Made by a program: the position numbers and the translations under genes
The notes under the pieces: generated by a model
What the model was told of the DNA's origin: nothing
Database searches by the model: none
Seen by the model: only the letters and a program-made list of their open reading frames with translations
From: Emticicia sp. CRIBPO
Lineage (GTDB): Bacteria; Bacteroidota; Bacteroidia; Cytophagales; Spirosomataceae
DNA length: 64,000 nucleotides
Reading direction: 5' to 3'
NCBI RefSeq assembly: GCF_009905725.1
Contig: NZ_JAAAKV010000010.1
Location: 160,938-224,937, forward strand
Part shown: positions 7,875 to 17,090 of the stretch, piece after piece
Layout: each line of letters opens with the position of its first letter
Position numbering within the stretch: the first letter of the stretch is position 1

Positions 7875-8972
7875 TTAGTAATAATATCTAACCGGATTTG
7901 TATCTGTCTGTGATAAACAGGTCGCAAAATTAGTAAATTTTTTTGATATTTTTTCAACCAAAAGATCTTTTGTATATTGTTCGCTTTCATAATGTCCGAT
8001 ATCGGCAATCATGATTTTATTTTCGGCATCAAAAAACTCATGATACTTATAATCAGCGGTTACGAAAACATCTGCACCTGCTCCGATAGCATTGGGCAGA
8101 AGGAAGCTGCCCACGCCTCCGCAGACCGCAACCCGGCTTATTTTTTCTCCTGTAAATGCAGTATGCCTGATGATTTTCAGCTTCATTTTTTCTTTCAGAA
8201 GAGCCAGGAAATCTTCATGGGCAAGCGGACTGCCCAGTTCTCCGACAGCACCTGAACCCACCTCCTGGTTTTCATTCTCCAGCACAGAAAGGTAGTAGGC
8301 AATTTCCTCGTACTTGTGACCTTTTCTCATGCCCTGAAGGACCTGGTTTTTGAGGTAGGCGGGAAATATAACTTCCACCCGGTTTTCATCTACCTGCTCA
8401 GGCTCACCTCTTTTGCCGATCACCGGATTGGACGCCTGGTTCGGGGTAAATGTGCCTTTACCTTCCACCCTGAAACTGCACTGGCTGTAGTTGCCGATCT
8501 GCCCGGCTCCGGCCAGGTAGAGGGCGTCAAGCAGCTGTCCTGAGTCTTCGACCGGGACAAAAACGGTCAGTTTCATCAGAGTGTTGGGTTTTGGAGCCAG
8601 TATGCGGACATTTTTTAAACCCAGCACCTCGGCAATTCTGAAATTTACACCTCCGGCCACATTGTCAAGGTTGGTATGGATGCCATAGATGGCGATATCG
8701 TTTTTGATGGCCTTGATAATGGTTCTTTCGACGTAATTTTTACCGGTGAGCTTTTTCAGGCCTTTGAAAATAACCGGGTGGTGGGCTACCACCACGTTGC
8801 AGTTTTTTTGAATGGCTTCTTCTATTACCTCTTCCGTGCAGTCCAGTGAAACCAGAACTCCCGAAATCAAAGCTGAGGAATCACCGGTCAAAAGACCGGA
8901 GTTGTCGTAGCTCTCCTGGAAAGAAGGAGGGGCTATCTGCTCCAGGTAAGTGGTTAAGTCTCTTATGGTCAT
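7875..8972 (-). CDS. Nif3-like dinuclear metal-center protein
   Basis: The protein of about 365 residues has the NIF3/YbgI layout: NSGLLTGD near residue 25, VVAHHPVIF carrying the two metal-binding histidines, NLDNVAGG, then C-terminal GGVGSFLLP and VTADYKYHEFFDAENKIMIADIGHYESEQY, the second metal-binding block. A central insertion of about 100 residues is the PII-like domain found in many bacterial Nif3 proteins. The family forms hexamers with two metal ions and is used in GTP cyclohydrolase-like or metal-handling roles, but exact function is unproven. A frame reaching to 9005 overlaps the upstream gene; I prefer ATG 8972 (MTIRDLTTYLEQ), 4 bases after the preceding stop. Confidence 0.9.
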   Translation of the reverse strand: MTIRDLTTYLEQIAPPSFQESYDNSGLLTGDSSALISGVLVSLDCTEEVIEEAIQKNCNVVVAHHPVIFKGLKKLTGKNYVERTIIKAIKNDIAIYGIHTNLDNVAGGVNFRIAEVLGLKNVRILAPKPNTLMKLTVFVPVEDSGQLLDALYLAGAGQIGNYSQCSFRVEGKGTFTPNQASNPVIGKRGEPEQVDENRVEVIFPAYLKNQVLQGMRKGHKYEEIAYYLSVLENENQEVGSGAVGELGSPLAHEDFLALLKEKMKLKIIRHTAFTGEKISRVAVCGGVGSFLLPNAIGAGADVFVTADYKYHEFFDAENKIMIADIGHYESEQYTKDLLVEKISKKFTNFATCLSQTDTNPVRYYY

Positions 8973-8976
8973 TGTT

Positions 8977-9810
8977 TTACAATAATCTGATCTGCTGATC
9001 TTCAATGACGATCAGCTTTTGTTTGTATAAGTTACCCGCTGCTTTTTTGAAATTCTTTTTGCTCATTTCCAGGAGCTCCATGATCTCGATGGAATCGGAT
9101 TTATCAGATAAAGGCAAAATACCGCCATTGGCTTTAAGGTAGTCGAGGATTTTTTGGGAATTGGGCTCAATGACCTGTAAAAAACCTTGTTTCTGAAGGG
9201 TAACGTCTATTTTGCCGTCTTCCCTGATGTTCTTAATGTATCCTTTCAGGGTATCACCCCAGGCTATCCGTTGAAATATCTCATTCTCATAAATCAAACC
9301 TTTGTAAAGGTGGTTGATGATGACGTTCATGCCGAGGTCCGTTTTTTCGAAGACCAGCAGGTCGACTTCTTCCCCCGGCTCGAGGCCGACGGAGATATTG
9401 TTTTTAAAAAACTTATGAACTTTGCATGAGCCGACGAGGCGGTCGGTTTGTTCGTCAAGATAGAGATAAACGACTGTCCAGTCGCCATGTTCCAGTTTTT
9501 TATTTTGCTCTCTGAAAGGAATGAAAAGATCTTTTTCAAGGCCCCAGTCCACGAAAGCTCCGAACTGGCTTACTCCGACAACCTCCAGACAGGCAAACTT
9601 ATTGAGTTCGATCAGCGGCTTCAGTGTAGTGGCAATCACCCTGTCTTCAGAATCGCGGTAAATAAAAACCTCAATGTCCTGTCCGACTTCTGAATTTTCC
9701 GGAATATACTTGTGGGGAAGTAAAACATCGTTTCCTTCTTCGTCTCCCAGGTACATTCCGACACTGGTGCCTCTGAGGATTTTCAGAGTGTTGTATTGAC
9801 CTACTTTCAT
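8977..9810 (-). CDS. S1-domain RNA-binding protein, CvfB/YitL-like
   Basis: The 277-residue protein has several S1-like OB domains: VGMYLGDEEGNDVLLPHKYIP at the start, GAFVDWGLEKDLFIPFREQ near residue 94, then a block with LKGYIKNIREDGKIDVTLQ near 205. It ends with a winged-helix-like tail (EIMELLEMSKKNFKKAAGNLYKQ). This is the CvfB arrangement, known from Staphylococcus as an RNA-binding virulence regulator; in other bacteria it is probably a general RNA-binding protein. It is the first gene of the reverse-strand operon with nif3. Confidence 0.88.
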   Translation of the reverse strand: MKVGQYNTLKILRGTSVGMYLGDEEGNDVLLPHKYIPENSEVGQDIEVFIYRDSEDRVIATTLKPLIELNKFACLEVVGVSQFGAFVDWGLEKDLFIPFREQNKKLEHGDWTVVYLYLDEQTDRLVGSCKVHKFFKNNISVGLEPGEEVDLLVFEKTDLGMNVIINHLYKGLIYENEIFQRIAWGDTLKGYIKNIREDGKIDVTLQKQGFLQVIEPNSQKILDYLKANGGILPLSDKSDSIEIMELLEMSKKNFKKAAGNLYKQKLIVIEDQQIRLL

Positions 9811-9926
9811 GCTAAAAATGATATTAAGGCATAAAGTTAGTCATTTTCCAAGATTACAGGCTAATTTATTGGTGAGGCCCTGGCGGAAATAATAATTTTT
9901 AGTTGTCCCGCTACCGGCAGGCGTGC

Positions 9927-10226
9927 TCATTGACACTCCGTTTCCTTGAAGAAATCCAGGATGAGGTAAGTAGATACGATAATCCGGATCATCTTCCATG
10001 TCTGCTGTCCGAGATCCAGTATGAAAAAAGGTTGGAAGGTAATCGCCAGCAGCACGAAAACCGGCATTTCTTTTTTGTTCCCATAGCACATAAAGACCAG
10101 GAAAATGAATACCGAAAATATGATAATGTTCAGAATTTTTTCCTGTAAATAAGGCAGGTTGAAAAGACAGATTAACAATAAAATTGCCACTGCAATCTTG
10201 AGTGTTGTAGTTATATTAGTTTTCAT
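9927..10226 (-). CDS. Small four-helix membrane protein (DUF6804-like)
   Basis: This 99-residue protein is mostly hydrophobic with four membrane segments (residues 10-28, 31-47, 56-70 and 82-93). It has NLPY near position 24, YGNKKEMPVFVLLAITFQPF in the middle and ends with EC. It resembles a family of small uncharacterised Bacteroidota membrane proteins (DUF6804). It stands alone, 116 bases from the CvfB gene and 45 from the cupin gene, and its substrate or partner cannot be inferred. Confidence 0.65.
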   Translation of the reverse strand: MKTNITTTLKIAVAILLLICLFNLPYLQEKILNIIIFSVFIFLVFMCYGNKKEMPVFVLLAITFQPFFILDLGQQTWKMIRIIVSTYLILDFFKETECQ

Positions 10227-10270
10227 TTCAGCTTAAAAGTAATGACTCTACAGCTTACACTGCAAAAAAA

Positions 10271-10735
10271 CTACGGTATTCCTGTAAAATGCATGGTGTT
10301 TTTTCCTTCCACTTCTTTAAGGGCTAAGCCCAGCTGATGAAGCTGGAGGTAGTTATCGCACGCTATGAACTTTGCGGTGTGATTCATGTCAAGGTTTTGA
10401 TGACAATGCCAGGCCCAGTTGGGAATATACAGGGCATCACCGCTTTGCCACTCTACTTCTTCCCCTTCAATCTCCGTATATCCTTTTCCTTCAAGGATAT
10501 ACAAAATAACTTCATAAGTATGCCTGACGAGTTCGGTCAGCTGCCCCGGCTCTAATACAACCAGGGTCATACTGATGTTTTTGGACGGGAGGTTAACAGG
10601 TGTAAATGGTGGAGTAGCGGGGGAGGCTGTTTTCCCGATTTCTTTCTGAATAAACCTTTCGGGCTTCTTATATTTTGGACGTGTATTGGCTTGATGTGGG
10701 TCTCCTTCCAGTGTCAGAGTTTCGTTAAGTTTCAT
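10271..10735 (-). CDS. Cupin-domain protein
   Basis: A single cupin barrel of 154 residues. The two cupin motifs are visible: H-T-Y-E-V-I-L-Y-I-L-E-G-K-G (near residue 73) and GDALYIPNWAWHCHQN (near 98), the His/Glu residues being ligands for one metal ion. There is a long N-terminal tail. No substrate is evident. It lies divergent to the MocR regulator at 10982, with 246 bases between the starts, so it is a candidate target of that regulator. Confidence 0.82.
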   Translation of the reverse strand: MKLNETLTLEGDPHQANTRPKYKKPERFIQKEIGKTASPATPPFTPVNLPSKNISMTLVVLEPGQLTELVRHTYEVILYILEGKGYTEIEGEEVEWQSGDALYIPNWAWHCHQNLDMNHTAKFIACDNYLQLHQLGLALKEVEGKNTMHFTGIP

Positions 10736-10769
10736 AGGTATTAGTATAGCAGTTGTAAGAAAAACGCCA

Positions 10770-10777
10770 CAAAATTA
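10770..10777 (-). promoter_or_regulatory. -7 element of the cupin gene
   Basis: TAATTTTG on the reverse strand fits TAnnTTTG and lies 35 bases before the cupin ATG; no obvious TTG lies at the usual distance. Confidence 0.4.
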
Positions 10778-10981
10778 AATGTTTATTTCTTAGCTTGAAT
10801 GGTACAGAAATGATATAAATTACTGGTCCAGGGCAGCTTTTTTTACTTTAAAAAAGAAGCTTGTTTTTTACCTGTTTTTACTTTTTTAAGCAATTTTATT
10901 TTAGTATGATTGTGTATTCAAGGTAATCAACGGCCTTGTCCCATCCACTGGGGAGTGAAAAATTAAAAACGTAAAATCCAG

Positions 10982-12376
10982 ATGCTTAGACCATGGAGGT
11001 TGAATATCGAAATCAGCAGAACCGCTAACAAAGCTGTGTATCTACAGATTGCTGATGCGGTAATTGAAGCAATCAAATCAGGGAAACTGAGAAGCGGAGA
11101 CGCCCTGCCGGGAGGAAGGCGGCTGGCCGAAAATCTGAAAGTAAACAGGAATACTGTCATTGAAGCCCTGGAGATTTTAATCGCCGAGGGCTGGCTCATT
11201 TCAAGAGAGCGGAAAGGGACTTTTGTTTCAGAAAAATTCAGGCTTTCAGAACAAGCCAAACTTCTTCCGGTGAAACCCACGACGGCCCACATCTATTTTG
11301 ATGATGGCCTGCCCGACGCCCGGCTGGCCCCTATGAAAGAACTTTCACGTGTCTACCGGCAACTGCTGAACAGGAATGCCAGGTGGCAGATGCTGGGGTA
11401 TAATTCCGGACTTGGAGATGAGGAATTCAGAGAAGCGGCGGCTCAGATGCTGAACTTTAACAGGGGAATGAATGTGTCGTCTTCCCAGATCTGCATTACA
11501 CGGGGAAGCCAGATGGCCATGTTCCTTTCGGCCCAGTGTCTTATTGAAGAGGGCGACGTGGTTTTTGTGGAAAATCCAGGTTACAAACCTGCCTGGCGGG
11601 CATTTTCACATGCCGGTGCAGAACTGGTTCCTGTGCGTGTTGATGAAGAGGGCATTGACGTGGACGAGCTGGAACAGCTGCTCTACAAAACCCCTAATAT
11701 CAAGGCAGTATATCTGACTCCGCATCACCAATTCCCGACCACTGTGACTTTGTCTACGTCACGCAGGATCAAACTGATTGAATTATCCAATCAATTCGGT
11801 TTTACGATTATAGAAGATGATTATGACAACGAATTCCAGTTTGATCAGAGAGCCTTCTTGCCGGTCTCCAGTTTTGAAAATGCCCATAAATACATTTATA
11901 TCGGGACCCTGAGTAAAATGGTGGCCCCGGTGCTGAGGATGGGTTTTTTGGTGAGTGACGCCGAGTTTGTTAAAAAAACCGGTTCTCTCCGTAAGATCAT
12001 CGATGTGCAGGGAGACAGCATTATGGAGCAGGCCATACTGCAACTGATCAAATCGGGTGAAATAAGGCGGCACATGAAAAGAGCCATTGCGGCTTATAAA
12101 GTAAAGCGTGATTTTTTCGAAAGCTTGCTGGCTTATCACCTCAGGGATAAAGTGGAGTTTAAGAAACCTGACGGCGGCCTGGCGTTCTGGATAAAACCCA
12201 GGAGCGGGGTGGACCTGTTTGAATTAAACAAGGTCCTGCTGAGCAAGGGTGTCCAGATCAATACACCTGACAAATTCAGCTTTAAAGAACATATTTACGG
12301 CATAAGAATGGGATTCGCGTCACTTTCTGAAAGCCAGCTGGAGGAAGGCCTCATTTCAATAGCCAAGGTGATTTAA
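10982..12376 (+). CDS. MocR-type transcription regulator (GntR winged helix plus aminotransferase domain)
   Basis: This 464-residue protein combines a GntR-type DNA-binding domain (residues 18-85: YLQIADAVIEAIKSGKLRSGDALPGGRRLAENLKVNRNTVI...) with a class I aminotransferase-like domain. The PLP lysine is Lys312 in YIGTLSKMVAPVLRMG, and IEDDYDNEF near residue 278 carries the pyridine-binding Asp. MocR proteins sense PLP or amino compounds and regulate nearby, often divergent genes, which here points to the cupin. PdxR is one such regulator, but no pyridoxal synthase gene is present. It ends in a bidirectional terminator shared with fabH. Confidence 0.9.
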   Translation: MLRPWRLNIEISRTANKAVYLQIADAVIEAIKSGKLRSGDALPGGRRLAENLKVNRNTVIEALEILIAEGWLISRERKGTFVSEKFRLSEQAKLLPVKPTTAHIYFDDGLPDARLAPMKELSRVYRQLLNRNARWQMLGYNSGLGDEEFREAAAQMLNFNRGMNVSSSQICITRGSQMAMFLSAQCLIEEGDVVFVENPGYKPAWRAFSHAGAELVPVRVDEEGIDVDELEQLLYKTPNIKAVYLTPHHQFPTTVTLSTSRRIKLIELSNQFGFTIIEDDYDNEFQFDQRAFLPVSSFENAHKYIYIGTLSKMVAPVLRMGFLVSDAEFVKKTGSLRKIIDVQGDSIMEQAILQLIKSGEIRRHMKRAIAAYKVKRDFFESLLAYHLRDKVEFKKPDGGLAFWIKPRSGVDLFELNKVLLSKGVQINTPDKFSFKEHIYGIRMGFASLSESQLEEGLISIAKVI

Positions 12377-12380
12377 GTGA

Positions 12381-12418
12381 CATAAAAAAGGAGAACGAAA
12401 CCGTTCTCCTTTTTTATG
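12381..12418. terminator. Bidirectional terminator between MocR gene and fabH-like gene
   Basis: A perfect 17-bp inverted repeat (12381-12397 with 12402-12418) with an AAAC loop, with A and T runs flanking it. It can end transcription in both directions, from the forward MocR gene and the reverse KASIII gene (stop at 12424). Confidence 0.92.
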
Positions 12419-12423
12419 TCTGA

Positions 12424-13479
12424 TTACCATCTGATCAATGCCGATCCCCAGGTAAACCCACTTCCGAAAGCGGCGAGGCAAATGAGGTCACCCTCTTTGA
12501 CCTTACCGGCTTCGTAGGCCTCACATAAGGCAATCGGAATAGAGGCCGCCGTGGTATTGCCGTATTTCATGATGTTGTTGTATACTTTATCATCAGGAAG
12601 TTTCAAGGTTTTCTGTACAAACTGGGCTATCCTGAGGTTGGCCTGGTGAGGCACCAGCAGGTCAATGTCTTCTGTACTCAGCCCTGTTTTGGTCAGGGCT
12701 TCGAAAATAACTTCCGGGAATTTTGTTACTGCATTTTTGAACACCAGCTGCCCGTTCATATTGGGGTAATACGTCTTGTTTTCAAGCAGGTTGGGATAAA
12801 CAAAAATCTCTCCCAATTCAACATCGGGGAATCCGAAATCGACGTCTTTAAGGTGGTATCCTCCGTGCGAACCCGGGCTGATCAAAGCCAGCTCTTCTGC
12901 ATGTGTACCGTCTGAGTGCAGATGGGTGGTTAAGATGCCCCTGCCTTCTTCATTGGTAGGCTGAAGCACCACAGCCCCTGCACCATCCCCGAATAAAACG
13001 GCCACGTTACGGCCACGGGTAGTGAAATCCAATCCCATAGAGTGCATTTCTGCTCCTACTACAAGGATATTCTTATACATGCCGCTTTTGATGAACTGGT
13101 CACCTACTGAAAGGGCATAGATAAATCCTGAGCATTGGTTTCTGACATCCAGGGCCCCGATTTCGGTATTGGTAATGCCCAGTTCCCTTTGCAGAAGAAC
13201 GCCGCAACCCGGGAAATAATAATCCGGGCTGAGGGTGGCAAAAATGATAAAATCTATTTCGTTGGTTTTGATTCCGGCTCTTTCACAGGCCACTTTAGAA
13301 GCGGCTGCAGCCATGGTAGTGGGCGTTTCTTCCCCTTTTCTGCCATATCTTCTTTCCTTTATTCCTGATCTTTCCTGGATCCACTCATCAGAAGTGTCCA
13401 TAAATTTCATCAGGTCAGCATTGGTAACTACCTGATCCGGCACATAAAATCCTATTCCTGCTATTTTTGAACTTGGCAT
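12424..13479 (-). CDS. fabH: 3-oxoacyl-ACP synthase III (KASIII)
   Basis: The 351-residue protein has the full KASIII catalytic triad: Cys116 (in RNQCSGF), His278 (in VPHQAN) and Asn308 (in KYGNTTAAS). FabH condenses acetyl-CoA with malonyl-ACP to begin fatty-acid synthesis. KASIII proteins with this slightly long size and an insertion around FPDVELGEIFVYPNL are often second paralogues used for branched or specialised acyl chains in Bacteroidota, so the main housekeeping role is not certain. It is monocistronic, facing the MocR gene with a shared terminator. Confidence 0.88.
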   Translation of the reverse strand: MPSSKIAGIGFYVPDQVVTNADLMKFMDTSDEWIQERSGIKERRYGRKGEETPTTMAAAASKVACERAGIKTNEIDFIIFATLSPDYYFPGCGVLLQRELGITNTEIGALDVRNQCSGFIYALSVGDQFIKSGMYKNILVVGAEMHSMGLDFTTRGRNVAVLFGDGAGAVVLQPTNEEGRGILTTHLHSDGTHAEELALISPGSHGGYHLKDVDFGFPDVELGEIFVYPNLLENKTYYPNMNGQLVFKNAVTKFPEVIFEALTKTGLSTEDIDLLVPHQANLRIAQFVQKTLKLPDDKVYNNIMKYGNTTAASIPIALCEAYEAGKVKEGDLICLAAFGSGFTWGSALIRW

Positions 13480-13686
13480 TTTCGTTTGTTTTTTTTGAAC
13501 GTGCGAAATTAATTCATTTGCATAATAATATGCTATAATTTCTTAAAAATGTTATAATTTAATTTTCAGAATACACGAAGCCCGATACCGGCAAAACAGC
13601 CCCGTGTTATTTTTTTGTCAAAGTTTGGAATTTCTAGCGTAATTTGATTTGATTTGTAATAGTTTTAACTTAAAATTTTTACCACT

Positions 13687-14154
13687 GTGAAATTAAGAAT
13701 ATTCCTTATACTATTTATACTCGCTATTTTCGGCATTTTATGGTATGTAAGTACCGGCTACTTCTCTTCCGGCGAAAGGGCGGGAACCATCTCCAAATTA
13801 AGTGAAAGGGGGTATATTTTCAAAACTAATGAAGGTGTACTCAATGAAGGCGGATATTCCGGAGAAACAGGAACGCTGACCCCGAGATACTGGGATTTTT
13901 CTGCCAAAGAAGACTCTGTAGTGGTTAAACTTAAAAAAGCTTTGGCTACCGGGGAGCGTGTTTCGTTGGTTTATGAAGAGAAATTTTTGAAATTCCCCTG
14001 GAACGGTGAAACAAAATATTTTATTATCGATGTCCTTTTTCAAGCGAAACCTCAGGAGCCGGTGATCGAGAAGTTTCCTCAACCGGAACCTCCAAAAGTA
14101 ATAGGACCTGTAGATTCTGCTGAAATTACAACCAAGCCTAAGGAAGTATTGTAG
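13687..14154 (+). CDS. Membrane-anchored small protein (155 aa), function unknown
   Basis: The frame starts at GTG 13687 with MKLRIFLILFILAIFGILWYV, an N-terminal membrane segment or uncleaved signal, and continues as a soluble domain of about 100 residues (ISKLSERGYIFKTNEGVLN..., then VSLVYEEKFLKFPWNGETKYFIID), ending in a Pro/Glu-rich tail. Homologues in Bacteroidota are sometimes labelled 6-phosphogluconate dehydrogenase, but nothing of that enzyme is visible, so I regard that as a misnomer. No function is assigned. Followed by a bidirectional terminator. Confidence 0.7.
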   Translation: MKLRIFLILFILAIFGILWYVSTGYFSSGERAGTISKLSERGYIFKTNEGVLNEGGYSGETGTLTPRYWDFSAKEDSVVVKLKKALATGERVSLVYEEKFLKFPWNGETKYFIIDVLFQAKPQEPVIEKFPQPEPPKVIGPVDSAEITTKPKEVL

Positions 14155-14225
14155 GGATTTGGGAGGACGTACAAAGGTGAATAAAAAAGGATGAAGAAAT
14201 TCTGAACAGACATTTGGTCAATAAC

Positions 14226-14264
14226 AAAAGAAAGCACGTGAAATTGTTCACGTGCTTTCTTTTT
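14226..14264. terminator. Bidirectional terminator
   Basis: A 17-bp perfect stem with a 4-base loop (ATTG) flanked by A and T runs lies between the convergent genes ending at 14154 (+) and 14276 (-), so it can serve both. Confidence 0.92.
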
Positions 14265-14275
14265 ATGAGGTCTTT

Positions 14276-14995
14276 TTAAAGCCTTACACCGAATGATATC
14301 GTGTTGCCGTTGATAGGGTTGGCATCGTTGAACGCAGGCAGGATGTCATATTTAACGAATAACCTGAAGTCTCCCTTACCCGCTTCGGCTGTCAGACCGT
14401 AATTGAATTTACGAAGGTTGAAGTCTTCTTTTTCACGGAATTTGTCGCCGTCGTTTTGTTTGAATTTCTGATAAGAGTTGACCCTCATACCGCCATAAGC
14501 TCCGATTCCAAATCTGAAATCACTCTCTTTGAAACCAAATTGCAGCATTACCGGGATTGACAGGGTCGTGCTAACCAATTTTACTTTTTCATACGACTTG
14601 TCTGTGTTGGTCAGTGTGGAGACCTCGCCGATGCTGATGAATTTTTCGTCTTCTTTCAGCATGAAATTGTTCCAGCCTACTTCCAGTCCGGTGCCCAGGG
14701 CCACATCCATTTGTTTTCCGGTGATTAGCTTGTGGTTTTTTCTCCATTGAAGGGCCACATACCTGGATGGAAAATCCTTCAGCTCCGGGGTGCCGTCAGG
14801 TTTGTAGAAAGTGTTCAGACCTAAATATAATCCAAAATCCCTTTTTGAGAACAGGCTGTGCGGTTTCTTGTTTTTGTGATATTCACGGTACTCAGTGTGT
14901 CCTTCTTTGTCAAAATCGGGGTCTTGTGCAAATGCCTGATTAACAGTAATTAATGTAATTGCAATAACAGATAATTTTTTTAATAGCTTTTTCAT
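14276..14995 (-). CDS. Outer-membrane beta-barrel protein (porin family)
   Basis: The 239-residue protein begins with a signal peptide (MKKLLKKLSVIAITLITVNQAFAQ), then a charged segment, and then alternating strands typical of a small outer-membrane barrel: FGLYLGLNTFYKPDG, DVALGTGLEVGWNNF, LSIPVMLQFGFKESDFRFGIGAYGGMRV, ending with ...ISFGVRL, an aromatic/hydrophobic C-terminus. It belongs to the PorT/OMP_b-brl-type barrels. Function beyond being an outer-membrane protein cannot be stated. It stands alone; its upstream 344 bases have no gene. Confidence 0.85.
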   Translation of the reverse strand: MKKLLKKLSVIAITLITVNQAFAQDPDFDKEGHTEYREYHKNKKPHSLFSKRDFGLYLGLNTFYKPDGTPELKDFPSRYVALQWRKNHKLITGKQMDVALGTGLEVGWNNFMLKEDEKFISIGEVSTLTNTDKSYEKVKLVSTTLSIPVMLQFGFKESDFRFGIGAYGGMRVNSYQKFKQNDGDKFREKEDFNLRKFNYGLTAEAGKGDFRLFVKYDILPAFNDANPINGNTISFGVRL

Positions 14996-15339
14996 TTTTT
15001 TCAGTATTTATGCCGGCTCTTTCCGGATGATTTATTTGACAGGAAGATGTAAAAAGCCGGTAGAAAGGTTGCACGGAATACAGGAATATTATTTGTAAGA
15101 TAGCTTTTAAGTCCGGAAATAAACAATGTATATTGAATTAAGTGTTTGATTATTAGTTGTTTATGATTGTGTGAAATTTTTCAAAAAAAGGTGTAAATAT
15201 TTTTGTCTTGCAGAAATGTGCATGTGGTGTGACTGGAGATTGGTTTCCGGAGAGAACCGGCCGGATGCTTTTCAGCCCGGTTTAAAATGAAGAAAATGAA
15301 GAGAAAAAAAGAATAGCCGGAAAAACAGGGTTTTTCTTC
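14996..15339. other. Gene-free interval
   Basis: I see no reading frame with plausible start and composition in this 344-base stretch. It contains the promoter region of the outer-membrane protein gene, and a stretch of A/T-rich sequence. No hairpin with a T-run was found for the reverse-strand sulfite-oxidase-like gene starting upstream. Confidence 0.6.
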
Positions 15340-16026
15340 TCAGGAGTACCTGTCGTTCCTCCAAGGATAGGCGGTATCGGAATATCCTCTTTCTTCCCAA
15401 AATCCTAATTCGTTCTTCGGGAGAAATTTGATTCGTTTGATCCATTTTGAGCCTTTCCAGGCATACAGCTGCGGAGTGATCATTCTCACCGGGCCGCCGT
15501 GTTCGAGGGCCAGCGGTTCGTCATAAACGGTATGAGCCAAAAGCACGTCGGGTTTCAGGGCCTCCTCAATGGATACATTGGTGGTGTAGGTATCATAGCC
15601 ATAACACAAAAGGTGTGTAGCAGTATCTTTTACCTGAACCAGGGCTGCCAGGTCGAGTAATCGTACGCCTTTCCAGGGCATGTCCATTTTAGACCAGGTG
15701 GTGACACAGTGAAAATCACTCGTGTCTTCTGTCTGGGGCAAGGCCATAAAGTCGGCCCAGGTCAAGGTAACAGGGTTTTCTACCTCACCGTCTATAATAA
15801 GCCTCCAGCGATCAAGGCTTACTTCCGGATGATAGCCCAGATCAAGGACAGGCCATTTTTCGGTGCGGGTCTGGCCTACAGGAAGCTGCGGCATACCGTG
15901 ACGGTTTACCAGGCCCTTTCCCATGGGCTTTTCGTCTGCAATCGAAGGTGTATTTTTAATTTTCTCCTCAAATCTTGCCTTGAGTTTCATCCTGGCGTCA
16001 ATGATCCTGTCGAGTTTGTCTTCCAT
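15340..16026 (-). CDS. Sulfite oxidase-like molybdopterin oxidoreductase (YuiH-like)
   Basis: This 228-residue protein is a compact molybdopterin-binding sulfite-oxidase fold. The molybdenum-ligating cysteine is Cys107, in SDFHCVTTWSKMDMPWKG. Other motifs are DRWRLIIDGEVENPVTLTW, LALEHGGPVRMITPQLYAWKGSKWIKRI. It lacks a signal peptide and a heme domain, so it would be a cytoplasmic enzyme of unknown substrate. A MogA-type cofactor-biosynthesis gene lies 14 kb away (29433-29960). A TauE/SafE permease gene is divergent beside it. Confidence 0.86.
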   Translation of the reverse strand: MEDKLDRIIDARMKLKARFEEKIKNTPSIADEKPMGKGLVNRHGMPQLPVGQTRTEKWPVLDLGYHPEVSLDRWRLIIDGEVENPVTLTWADFMALPQTEDTSDFHCVTTWSKMDMPWKGVRLLDLAALVQVKDTATHLLCYGYDTYTTNVSIEEALKPDVLLAHTVYDEPLALEHGGPVRMITPQLYAWKGSKWIKRIKFLPKNELGFWEERGYSDTAYPWRNDRYS

Positions 16027-16247
16027 GTTGGTACCGGAGGTAAATGTCTGTATAAAGATACGCTTACTTATGATTTAAACAGAATGAAACCTCTTTTTGT
16101 TCTTTAGTCTACAAGCCCTAGTGGATAAAAATATAATTAATTAAAGAGTACCTTCAGGAAACATTCGGCCTGAAAACCCTGCCGGTTGATATAGATAGTG
16201 TTAATTACCCCCTTTTTATTAGTAATTTTTATAAAAATGGGCTTATT

Positions 16248-17069
16248 TTGGGGGTAGATGTAAATACTTCGGATTTGGATATTTTAGGGTTCATATTTGC
16301 TTTTCTGATTGGAGTTACCCTGGGTACTACCGGGGCTGGCGGGGCAGTTATGACTATTTCTGTTTTGGTATATGTGATGGGCTTTACGCCTACGGAAGCC
16401 ACTTCCTATTCCCTGCTTATTGTCGGAACCACCGCCCTGGTGGGTTCTCTGGACTATTTCAGAAAGGGGAACGTGGATGTCAAAAAGGGCTTGTTTTTTT
16501 CTTTCCCGGCTTTTGTGATGGTGTTGCTGATGCGAAGGTACGTTTTGCCGGTCATGCCTGACACGGTCTTCCGGAGCAGCGTCTTTACACTCGAAAAAGA
16601 CCACATGATCATGCTGGTTTTTGCCATTCTGATGATTATTTCTTCGTATTCCATGATCGTCAATAAGAAGAAAGCAAAGCAGTTGGTAGAAAAAGAAGTA
16701 AATTACGTTTTCATTTTCCTGGAAGGGATAGTGGTGGGTGTTCTGACGGGCTTTGTGGGTGCCGGAGGAGGTTTTATGATCATTCCTGCCCTGGTGTTGT
16801 TTGCCCATCTGCCCATGAAAAAGGCGATTGGTACGTCGCTGTTTATCATAACAATTAATTCTGCTTTCGGGGTGTTGGGCGATGTGCTGGCAGGAGCGGA
16901 GATTGACTTATTGTTTTTTGTGAAGTTTGCTTCCCTGACCATCGCCGGAATACTGACCGGAAGTTACCTGGCCCGGTTTATTCCCAATGATAAGCTGAAG
17001 AGCGGATTCGGATGGTTTGTATTGGTGTTGGGAGCCTGGATTCTGGTAAAAGAGACTTTTTTTAAATAG
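16248..17069 (+). CDS. TauE/SafE-family anion permease
   Basis: The protein has about eight hydrophobic segments in two similar halves, each with the small-residue motif typical of TauE/SafE: LGTTGAGGAVMT near residue 24 and LTGFVGAGGGFMIIPAL near 165. Members export sulfite, sulfoacetate or related organic anions. The start is probably a TTG at 16248, since no ATG occurs in this frame before the first membrane segment; a TTG at 16275 is an alternative. It is divergent to the sulfite-oxidase-like gene, suggesting related sulfur-compound handling, although this is only from position. Confidence 0.82.
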   Translation: MGVDVNTSDLDILGFIFAFLIGVTLGTTGAGGAVMTISVLVYVMGFTPTEATSYSLLIVGTTALVGSLDYFRKGNVDVKKGLFFSFPAFVMVLLMRRYVLPVMPDTVFRSSVFTLEKDHMIMLVFAILMIISSYSMIVNKKKAKQLVEKEVNYVFIFLEGIVVGVLTGFVGAGGGFMIIPALVLFAHLPMKKAIGTSLFIITINSAFGVLGDVLAGAEIDLLFFVKFASLTIAGILTGSYLARFIPNDKLKSGFGWFVLVLGAWILVKETFFK

Positions 17070-17090
17070 TTAACATAATATAACGAAGAT

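Noticed and set aside
16284..16808. 174-residue frame antisense to the TauE/SafE gene
   Set aside because: Composition is rich in His, Gln and Asn as in antisense frames; the forward gene is clear.
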